Source: Bacteroidetes bacterium GWF2_38_335
Lineage (GTDB): Bacteria > Bacteroidota > Bacteroidia > Bacteroidales > GWF2-38-335
Reading direction: 5' to 3'
NCBI GenBank assembly: GCA_001769535.1
Contig: MEOH01000018.1
Location: 1-64,000 of the forward strand
DNA: 64,000 bases
The first letter of the stretch is position 1; every line of letters begins with the position of its first letter. Of the stretch, positions 45,249 to 50,759 are shown one piece after another. The notes under the pieces are model-generated. The model did no database searches and was not told the origin of the DNA. It saw only the letters and a program-made list of their open reading frames with translations. The position numbers and the translations under genes were made by a program.

Positions 45249-46177
45249 TTCTCACTGTATTCTCCAAGTATTTTCAAGTTTCCTGTAAGTGGTTTGATTG
45301 CAGAGATTGCCGAACGATAGGTTTTATAATCGTCAAACAGCAAGTCGGTGTAGAAATCGTATTTCCATTCTTTTCCGGGAATTGGCACCGACTGGATTTT
45401 AGAAAGATTGACACCATAAAAAGACAAAACGGACAACACGGCAGCCAGACTTCCTTTTTCGTGTCTCAGGCAGAAAGTCAGAGAGGCCTTGTTTGCGTTT
45501 TCATTGGAGGAATTGTCATTTTTTTTAAGAACCAGAAAACGGGTATAATTGTTTTTATTCGTTTCGATACCGGCTTTAATAATTGGAAGACCGTATTTTT
45601 CGCTGGCATTTTTTCCGGCAATGGTGGCCACTCCCAAAAGTTTTTCACGGCTGATTTTGATGGCATTGGTCGCTGTGTCGCCACCCGGAATAATTTCAAT
45701 GCCGTTTAATTTGTCGAGAAACCCACGACATTGTTCAATGGCCATGTAATGAGAGCATATTTTTTTGATATTGCTCAGATTTTGTCCGGGCAGGGCCATC
45801 AGGTTTTGCTGAACATGGATGATGATTTCACCAGAAATGCACAAAGAAGAATTTTTAAGCAGCGGATAATTGGATATCAGTGAGCCGGCAACCGAATTTT
45901 CAATGGCCATCAGTCCGGACACCGCCTCACCAGAACTAACTGTTTCAATGAGCTTTTCGAACGAGTGACAAAAGATTTTCCCGGAATTTTTCCCGAAATA
46001 TTTATCAGCAGCCAGTTCATGAAAAGATCCTTCGTTGCCGAGGATGGCGGTTTTATTTACTAATAAAGTTGCCGCGAATGCGCTAATTTTGGTTTTATTG
46101 TTATTGCAATGAATGTCGGGCAGAATTATCTTCTCGGATTCCTCAGTGATGGTTTTTTGTGTTATCATTTTTTTCAT
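45245..46177 (-). CDS. pheA: Prephenate dehydratase with ACT domain
   Basis: Converts prephenate to phenylpyruvate for phenylalanine, 310 residues. The catalytic domain starts near residue 43 (KTAILGNEGSFHELAADKYF) and includes GLMAIENSVAGSLISNYPLL and the Thr-containing NNYTRFLVLKK. A C-terminal ACT domain (about 228-305; ASLTFCLRHEKGSLAAVLSVL, KIQSVPIPGKEWKYDFYTDL) binds phenylalanine for feedback control. There is no chorismate mutase here; that activity is fused to the DAHP synthase. The first 40 residues are extra, and diverged copies of their coding DNA occur twice upstream. The ATG at 46177 (MKKMITQ) is used; 46168 is possible. First gene of the pheA-tyrA-DAHPS operon. Confidence 0.93.
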   Translation of the reverse strand: MKKMITQKTITEESEKIILPDIHCNNNKTKISAFAATLLVNKTAILGNEGSFHELAADKYFGKNSGKIFCHSFEKLIETVSSGEAVSGLMAIENSVAGSLISNYPLLKNSSLCISGEIIIHVQQNLMALPGQNLSNIKKICSHYMAIEQCRGFLDKLNGIEIIPGGDTATNAIKISREKLLGVATIAGKNASEKYGLPIIKAGIETNKNNYTRFLVLKKNDNSSNENANKASLTFCLRHEKGSLAAVLSVLSFYGVNLSKIQSVPIPGKEWKYDFYTDLLFDDYKTYRSAISAIKPLTGNLKILGEYSEK

Positions 46178-46234
46178 TTTAAAATTATTCGAGCATTTCT
46201 TGCTTCGCTGCGAGAAATTGCTTTGCTATATTAT

Positions 46235-46383
46235 AGCCGCTAATGGGCGAATGTTGGTTTTAATGTTTTTGCAAAGAATGCCAGAAAGTAATATTCTCCC
46301 GGAATCTTCAGAATTGTTTAATGTGTAATTCATATATTTTTTCATTCATCTTTTTATAAAAATTCATTCACGCATTAGCGGCT
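46235..46383 (-). repeat. Decayed copy of the pheA 5' end (copy nearest the gene)
   Basis: The segment aligns with the start of pheA and with 46500-46640. Shared blocks on the plus strand include GGTTTTAATGTTTTT(G/A)CAA and CTCCCGGAATCTTCAG. A frame starting MNEKIYELHIKQF stops after 13 codons, so it no longer encodes a pheA-like peptide. The ends carry an imperfect inverted repeat: AGCCGCTAATG then (G/C)G(C/T)GAATG (46235-46253/46365-46383). Confidence 0.7.
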
Positions 46384-46387
46384 AAAC

Positions 46388-46416
46388 AAAAAAAAGTCCC
46401 GGAGTATTTCCGGGAC
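46388..46416 (-). terminator. Attenuator 2 terminator of the pheA operon
   Basis: On the minus strand GTCCCGG (46416-46410), a 7-nt loop, CCGGGAC (46402-46396) and eight T. The antiterminator segment CCGGGAC lies at 46457-46451, inside the end of leader ORF 2, and can pair with the GTCCCGG arm instead. Confidence 0.85.
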
Positions 46417-46442
46417 CTTTTAAATATCTTTATATTAATATC

Positions 46443-46616
46443 TTATGGCAGTCCCGGTTTTGGTCTGTAATAGAAGAAAAAGAAAAAATTAGCCGCGTTC
46501 CGACAGTTATCGGGAGTGCAGTTTTTGGTTTTAATGTTTTTACAATGAGTACCGGGCATTATAATCCTCCCGGAATCTTCAGTATTGTTTAATATGTCAA
46601 TTCTATGTTTTTTCAT
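46443..46616 (-). CDS. Leader peptide 2 with Phe5-Tyr2 run, pheA-derived N-terminus
   Basis: A 57-residue regulatory ORF. It begins MKKHRIDILNNTEDSGRIIM. Residues 11-30 (NTEDSGRIIMPGTHCKNIKT) align with the PheA stretch TEESEKIILPDIHCNNNKTK. It then runs into AANFFFFFYYRPKPGLP and stops. The codons for five Phe and two Tyr come just before CCG GGA CTG, which is the antiterminator segment. Stalling there when Phe-tRNA or Tyr-tRNA is scarce would block the terminator at 46388-46416. An inner ATG at 46559 with GGGAGG 7 nt ahead could be the actual start, giving 38 residues. Confidence 0.7.
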   Translation of the reverse strand: MKKHRIDILNNTEDSGRIIMPGTHCKNIKTKNCTPDNCRNAANFFFFFYYRPKPGLP

Positions 46617-46681
46617 TTATCTTTTTTAATAATTCATTCGCGCTCCCGATCGCTATCGGGAATCGGCCAAACAGCGGCAAG

Positions 46682-46712
46682 AAAAAAAAAGTCCCGAAAA
46701 ATTTCCGGGACC
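46682..46712 (-). terminator. Attenuator 1 terminator of the pheA operon
   Basis: On the minus strand GGTCCCGG (46712-46705), an AAATTTTT loop region, CGGGAC (46696-46691) and nine T. The competing segment CCGGGAC is at 46745-46739, directly after the stop codon of leader peptide 1. Confidence 0.85.
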
Positions 46713-46745
46713 TGTATATAATAAGTTTTTGCATAACAGTCCCGG

Positions 46746-46790
46746 TCATGTTTTAAAGAAAAAGAAATAATATTTTACAAATTGTTTCAC
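46746..46790 (-). CDS. Leader peptide 1, MKQFVKYYFFFFKT
   Basis: A 14-codon ORF with a GTG start about 16 nt after the predicted transcription start. It reads M-K-Q-F-V-K-Y-Y-F-F-F-F-K-T and ends in TGA. Seven of its 14 codons are Phe or Tyr, the products of the operon. Its stop codon abuts the CCGGGAC antiterminator segment, which is the geometry of ribosome-controlled attenuation as in enterobacterial pheA. Upstream bases are A-rich, without a Shine-Dalgarno sequence. Confidence 0.8.
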   Translation of the reverse strand: MKQFVKYYFFFFKT

Positions 46791-46812
46791 TTTTGTTTTT
46801 TTTAATCAGCCA

Positions 46813-46844
46813 CAAACATAATATATGAAAAGGGGGTTTGTCAA
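46813..46844 (-). promoter_or_regulatory. Promoter of the pheA operon
   Basis: TTGACA (46844-46839), an 18-nt spacer and TATGTTTG (46820-46813) on the minus strand. It fits the Bacteroidota consensus of a TTG-containing -33 and TAnnTTTG -7. Transcription should begin near 46806. Confidence 0.8.
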
Positions 46845-46955
46845 GCATTTTTTGAAATATTTTCAGTTTTTGGTAAAAAATACGCACTGCTACTGATGTA
46901 CTAAGGGGTCAAAAAAACACCGTTCAGCTGTCCTCTATCGCGACCATTCACCAAA

Positions 46956-47006
46956 AAAATAAGCCATTTTGTCACTACAGTCTGTCAAAATAAGCCATTT
47001 TGTCAC
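46956..47006 (+). repeat. 20-bp direct repeat upstream of hsp20
   Basis: AAAATAAGCCATTTTGTCAC occurs exactly at 46956-46975 and 46987-47006, a 31-bp period (about three helical turns). It may be an operator for the heat-shock gene starting at 47127. The 46861-47126 gap otherwise shows only GTCA-rich sequence. Confidence 0.7.
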
Positions 47007-47126
47007 CAAAAAAAGTAAAATTCCGGTCAAAAATGTCAATTTTCACCTTTGGTATTTAATTTGAAATATCTCCATCAGAAATAAAAAAAATTAAAAGTTT
47101 AACTAAAAATTATGGAGGACAAAGCC

Positions 47127-47567
47127 ATGACAATAGTAAAAAGAACCAACAATGTGTTACCGACTTTCTTTGATGATTTCTTCACAGACAGTTTCTTTAA
47201 CACACCCGTATACAGGAGATTTAGCAACCAGGCTCCGGCAGTGAACATCAGAGAAAGCGAAAATGACTTTCAGATTGAGGTAGCCGCACCGGGATTTGGA
47301 AAAGATGATTTTAAGGTTGAATTTGAAAACAACCGTCTCACAATTTCTTCAAAAAATGAGATCAACAATGAGGAGCAGGATGATAGCAAAGGGTTTATCA
47401 GAAGGGAGTTTAGCTATCAATCGTTCGAAAGATCTTTCACCGTTGATGAAAAAAGCATCGATAGCGAAAAGATTCAGGCTAAGTATGAAAATGGGATTCT
47501 GACCTTATCGCTTCCCAAACGTGAAGAGCTTAAGCCAAAACCTGCAAGGATGATTCAGATCTCATAA
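47127..47567 (+). CDS. Hsp20/alpha-crystallin small heat-shock protein
   Basis: An ATP-independent chaperone that holds unfolded proteins, 146 residues from the chosen start. The N-terminus MTIVKRTNNVLPTFFDDFFT is family-like. The alpha-crystallin domain runs from VNIRESENDFQIEVAAPGFG to YENGILTLSLPKREE, with the usual GxLTLxLPK signature. The ATG at 47127 is preferred to 47112 because GGAGG (47114-47118) lies 8 nt before it and overlaps the upstream candidate start. A strong terminator follows. Confidence 0.95.
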   Translation: MTIVKRTNNVLPTFFDDFFTDSFFNTPVYRRFSNQAPAVNIRESENDFQIEVAAPGFGKDDFKVEFENNRLTISSKNEINNEEQDDSKGFIRREFSYQSFERSFTVDEKSIDSEKIQAKYENGILTLSLPKREELKPKPARMIQIS

Positions 47568-47577
47568 AGATCAGAAG

Positions 47578-47607
47578 AACCCCGGCCTTAAAACCGGGGT
47601 TTTTTTT
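47578..47607 (+). terminator. Rho-independent terminator of hsp20
   Basis: AACCCCGG (47578-47585) and CCGGGGTT pair over 8 bp, followed by eight T. Confidence 0.93.
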
Positions 47608-47676
47608 AAATTGAAATTAGCAAACCATCATAATATTATATGGAGACTATAAAAACCTTTAAAAAAGGAAAATATC

Positions 47677-47744
47677 GAACAAGGAACACCGATCTAAGAA
47701 TATTGAAGTCAAATTCTAAAATCACAAATCGTTGTTCCTTGTTC
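47677..47744. repeat. Inverted repeat GAACAAGGAACA...TGTTCCTTGTTC
   Basis: Arms at 47677-47693 and 47728-47744 match 16/17. Flanking TATATGGA and TCCATATA (near 47638 and 47750) also pair. The gap 47608-47835 has no gene; it may hold a small non-coding RNA or a dispersed repeat. Confidence 0.6.
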
Positions 47745-47835
47745 TTAAATCCATATACTTACTTATTAGGAATTAGCTATTTTAATAACTCAGACATTTA
47801 AGAAAACTGAATTTTAAGATATTTTTTAAAAGCCA

Positions 47836-47867
47836 AAAGCATCAGCCGGGGAGACTGATGCTTTTTT
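47836..47867 (+). terminator. Rho-independent terminator without an obvious gene
   Basis: AAGCATCAG and CTGATGCTT form a 9-bp stem around CCGGGGAGA, followed by six T. It ends whatever transcript crosses 47608-47835. Confidence 0.85.
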
Positions 47868-47916
47868 GGTTTCAAAGTTTACTGGTTAAGAAAGGACCGC
47901 TGCGTATGGCGGTGTC

Positions 47917-48090
47917 TTAGGAATATATTTGGCCGTTATCAAAGGCAAGTTCAACTGCTTTTTCAGCAGGGGTTATTTGTGTTTTTGGTTTGTCGTTTGA
48001 GGTATAGGCTTCACAATGTTTAACCGGAGTACATGATGAAATCATTAATCCGAAAGCTGCGATAATTCCGAGGGTTTTTAAAGCGTTCAT
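47917..48090 (-). CDS. Tiny lipoprotein, 57 residues
   Basis: A small exported protein with ATG at 48090. MNALKTLGIIAAFGLMISSC is a clear lipoprotein signal with Cys20. The 37-residue mature part is polar (PVKHCEAYTSNDKPKTQITP) and has no domain I recognise. An ECF-type promoter identical in layout to that of the sigma gene at 8852 lies 41-71 nt upstream, so it probably belongs to that sigma factor's regulon. It may be an envelope-stress reporter or structural lipoprotein; function unknown. Confidence 0.75.
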   Translation of the reverse strand: MNALKTLGIIAAFGLMISSCTPVKHCEAYTSNDKPKTQITPAEKAVELAFDNGQIYS

Positions 48091-48130
48091 GTTAGTTTAG
48101 TTTAGGCGTTATAGATAAATTTTCGTTTCA

Positions 48131-48161
48131 CACATATTAGGGAAAAGGATTTTAAAATTCC
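48131..48161 (-). promoter_or_regulatory. Candidate ECF promoter (GGAATTTT-N11-CCCTAATATGTG)
   Basis: GGAATTTT (48161-48154), 11 nt, CCCTAATATGTG (48142-48131), with the start codon 41 nt further on. It matches the site at 8942-8972 in both boxes and in spacing. The remaining 48162-48413 holds no gene; a small palindrome CGACAAAATGTCG is at 48366-48378. Confidence 0.65.
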
Positions 48162-48413
48162 ATAAGAAAAAAATGAAAAATTGATGAAAAAAATGCACCA
48201 TTTTGCTAATGATCAGATTTTGAGATTTGTGTGCCGGAAAATATTAACCCACCTGTCTTAATTTATCTTCAGGATGATCATTTAGGAGTGTCTTTGTATA
48301 AAAAAACGGAGCGTTACTTTATTTACCACGGCAATTTTCTTTGTCGAAGGCTGTTCAGCTTATTCCGACAAAATGTCGAGAACTTTCAAAAATTTAGTTA
48401 CAATAAAAATACC

Positions 48414-49106
48414 CTATTCATTCATAAACTTATACCCAACCCCCTTAATTGTGACAATATGATCTTCGCCGATTTTTTCGCGCAGTTTGCGTATGTGAAC
48501 ATCAATGGTGCGGTCGCCCACAATAATATCTGAACCCCATACAAGTTGATAAATTTCCTCACGGGTAAATACCTTCTCGGGTTTTGAAACAAGCAATGCA
48601 AGCAGTTCGAATTCTTTTCTTGGCAGAATCAGATCCTGACCATTTTTTGTTACCAGATATTTCTCTCTGTTTATGATTATTCTGCTGTTTTTACCATTCA
48701 TTTCATATACCGGTTCTTCGGTTTCAATTGTAAATCGCTTTAACAGCGCATTTATTCGGCTGATTAATACTTTTGGCTTTATCGGCTTGGTGATATAATC
48801 ATCTGCCCCGGCTTCAAATCCTGCAATCTGCGAATAATCCTCGCCACGGGCTGTTAAAAATGTAATCACGGTTTTTTTCAGATTGCTGATCTGTCTGATG
48901 GAACTGCAGGTTTCTATTCCATCCATGCCCGGCATCATTACATCCAGAATTATCAGATGTGGCTCAATCTGTTTGGCAATTTCAATGGCTTTGATCCCGT
49001 TTTCTGCATGGTACACCTCGAAACCTTCCTTTATTAAATTGTATCTGATAAATTCAATTATATCCGGTTCATCGTCCACAAGTAAAATCTTGTATTTCTT
49101 TTCCAT
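48414..49106 (-). CDS. PhoB/OmpR-type response regulator (first paralogue)
   Basis: A 230-residue transcription regulator. The receiver domain (1-120) has the acidic pair in LLVDDEPDI, phosphoacceptor Asp55 in ILDVMMPGMDG, and the Thr/Lys positions in FLTARGEDYS and YITKPIKP. The winged-helix domain (about 135-228) has PRKEFELLALLVSKPEKVF, TREEIYQLVWGSDIIVGDRT and RKLREKIGEDHIVTIKGVGY. It is very close to the protein at 54741-55430. No kinase gene is adjacent. It is divergent from the lipoprotein/TonB-receptor pair that starts at 49286. Confidence 0.93.
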   Translation of the reverse strand: MEKKYKILLVDDEPDIIEFIRYNLIKEGFEVYHAENGIKAIEIAKQIEPHLIILDVMMPGMDGIETCSSIRQISNLKKTVITFLTARGEDYSQIAGFEAGADDYITKPIKPKVLISRINALLKRFTIETEEPVYEMNGKNSRIIINREKYLVTKNGQDLILPRKEFELLALLVSKPEKVFTREEIYQLVWGSDIIVGDRTIDVHIRKLREKIGEDHIVTIKGVGYKFMNE

Positions 49107-49160
49107 AAAAAGGTTTATGAGTTTTTTCTTTGCGAAATTATACCCCGGGGTTTACCAAAT

Positions 49161-49183
49161 TGTTAAGCGTACTTTAAGATATT
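49161..49183 (+). promoter_or_regulatory. Weak 11-bp direct repeat in the divergent region
   Basis: GTTAAG (49162) and TTTAAG (49173) are 11 bp apart, like the repeats at 39503 and 54684 but with poorer similarity. It could be a binding site for the adjacent PhoB-like regulator. Confidence 0.25.
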
Positions 49184-49285
49184 ATATACAAAGTCTTTTT
49201 TTATTAACCTTTTCATAATCATTAGCTAAAACTCAAGTCACTTTACCTCGCTTACTTTGCATCAGAAATACTTGATAACAATAAA

Positions 49286-50692
49286 ATGAAAATAAAAATG
49301 AAAAGAGCTTATTTAAAAAACACACTGATAATTGCAGGTGCAATTATGCTTGGATTTTCATCATGCAAGAAAAAAGATGATCCTGAACCGACCTCCGAAA
49401 CAATAACTATAAATGATGACGGATCTGGAACCGGAACCGTTACATGGAAAACAGGAAACACTTATATTCTCGAAGGAATGGTGTTTGTGAATGACGGACA
49501 GGTATTGACCATTGAGCCGGGAGTTATTATTAAAGGGAAACCCGGAACAGGTGAAGATGCCAGCGCTCTCATCGTTTCAAGAGGCGCAAAAATTTATGCC
49601 GAAGGAACAGCTTCGCAACCCATAATTTTTACCGCTGAAGCTGATAACCTAAACGGAAATGTGGATAATCTTGCCCGTGGATTGTGGGGCGGTGTAATCA
49701 TCCTGGGTAATGCAACATTAAACTCAACTCCGGGCGAAACCGCTGTCGAAGGCATTCCTACCAGCGAACCCAGAGGCATCTACGGTGGCACCGATGATGC
49801 TGATAATTCAGGTGTGTTTAAATATGTATCCATCCGTCACGGCGGAAGCGACATTGGCGAAGGCAATGAAATAAACGGACTTACCCTCGGTGCTGTGGGA
49901 AGCGGAACAACAATTGAATACGTTGAAGTTATTGCAAACAAAGACGACGGATTTGAATTTTTTGGCGGTGCTGTTACAGCCAAACACCTTATTTCTGCTT
50001 TCAACGGAGATGATTCTTTCGACTATGATGAAGGATTTCATGGAAAAGGTCAGTATTGGCTTGCTGTTCAGGATTTCACCAATGATGATGCCGGCGACAG
50101 AATGGGCGAACATGACGGCGGAACTGATCCAGAAAACGGAACACCATATTCTACTCCAAAAATTTATAACGTTACCTACATCGGAAAAGGTGCCGGAAAA
50201 GGTTTGAAAATGATTACCTTAAGAGACAACAGTGGCGGAACTTATGCCAATTCAATTTTCCTTAACCAGGAAAAAGGCATTGACATCGAAATGCTGGCGA
50301 CTTCTGACCACAGCTATGCAAGACTTCAGGCCGGTGATCTGGCTTTAAAAAACAATATTTTCTGGAATGTTGCTGCAAACGACACTGCCAATCTGATTAA
50401 AATTGTTACCGATGCTGCAAGTGCCAATGCTGCCGACGCCACAGCCCTCGCTGCTGCAAACACAGCCATTGAAAATTATTTTGTTGACAACAATAACAAT
50501 GTTGCAGACCCGGGACTTACCGCTCCCGATGCTTCAAACCAATTCAGGGTACTGCCAACTTCAGGCGGAGTGGCTTTCTCAAATGTTGCTGCTGCGCCAT
50601 CCGGACTGGAATCTGCCGGGTTCAGGGGTGCTTTTGGTACTGTTAACTGGACTGAAGGATGGACTTTGGTAAACACATACATTATTGACTAA
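49286..50692 (+). CDS. Lipoprotein with right-handed beta-helix features
   Basis: A 468-residue protein with a lipobox (LGFSSC, Cys27), likely surface or periplasmic. After an Asp/Glu-rich spacer, residues 50-330 show the repeating short-strand pattern of a right-handed beta-helix (GQVLTIEPGVIIKGKPGTG, AKIYAEGTASQPIIFTAEAD, FKYVSIRHGGSDI, NEINGLTLGAVGSGTTIEYV). I do not recognise a catalytic site. The TonB-dependent receptor follows 67 nt later, across a terminator-like hairpin, so the lipoprotein may work as its surface partner. The start may be the ATG at 49286 or at 49298. Confidence 0.78.
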   Translation: MKIKMKRAYLKNTLIIAGAIMLGFSSCKKKDDPEPTSETITINDDGSGTGTVTWKTGNTYILEGMVFVNDGQVLTIEPGVIIKGKPGTGEDASALIVSRGAKIYAEGTASQPIIFTAEADNLNGNVDNLARGLWGGVIILGNATLNSTPGETAVEGIPTSEPRGIYGGTDDADNSGVFKYVSIRHGGSDIGEGNEINGLTLGAVGSGTTIEYVEVIANKDDGFEFFGGAVTAKHLISAFNGDDSFDYDEGFHGKGQYWLAVQDFTNDDAGDRMGEHDGGTDPENGTPYSTPKIYNVTYIGKGAGKGLKMITLRDNSGGTYANSIFLNQEKGIDIEMLATSDHSYARLQAGDLALKNNIFWNVAANDTANLIKIVTDAASANAADATALAAANTAIENYFVDNNNNVADPGLTAPDASNQFRVLPTSGGVAFSNVAAAPSGLESAGFRGAFGTVNWTEGWTLVNTYIID

Positions 50693-50706
50693 TAGGATTT
50701 TTAATA

Positions 50707-50746
50707 AAGCCGCCGGTGATGCCGGGCATTACCGGCGCGCTTTTTT
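50707..50746 (+). terminator. Terminator-like hairpin between lipoprotein and receptor genes
   Basis: AAGCCGCCGGTGATGCC pairs with GGGCATTACCGGCGCGCTT, with two small mismatches, followed by six T. It would lower or control readthrough into the receptor gene. Confidence 0.75.
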
Positions 50747-50759
50747 ATATTGATATTTT

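Noticed and set aside
46113-46328. Plus-strand ORF of 71 codons in the pheA leader
   Set aside because: It is antisense to the duplicated leader region and has no promoter or family signal.
46178-46850. T-box or other riboswitch controlling pheA
   Set aside because: No T-box or specifier-loop pattern was seen. The leader ORFs with Phe/Tyr runs and competing CCGGGAC/GTCCCGG arms explain the terminators better.
48231-48533. Plus-strand 100-codon ORF
   Set aside because: It overlaps the response-regulator gene on the other strand and shows no protein-like pattern.
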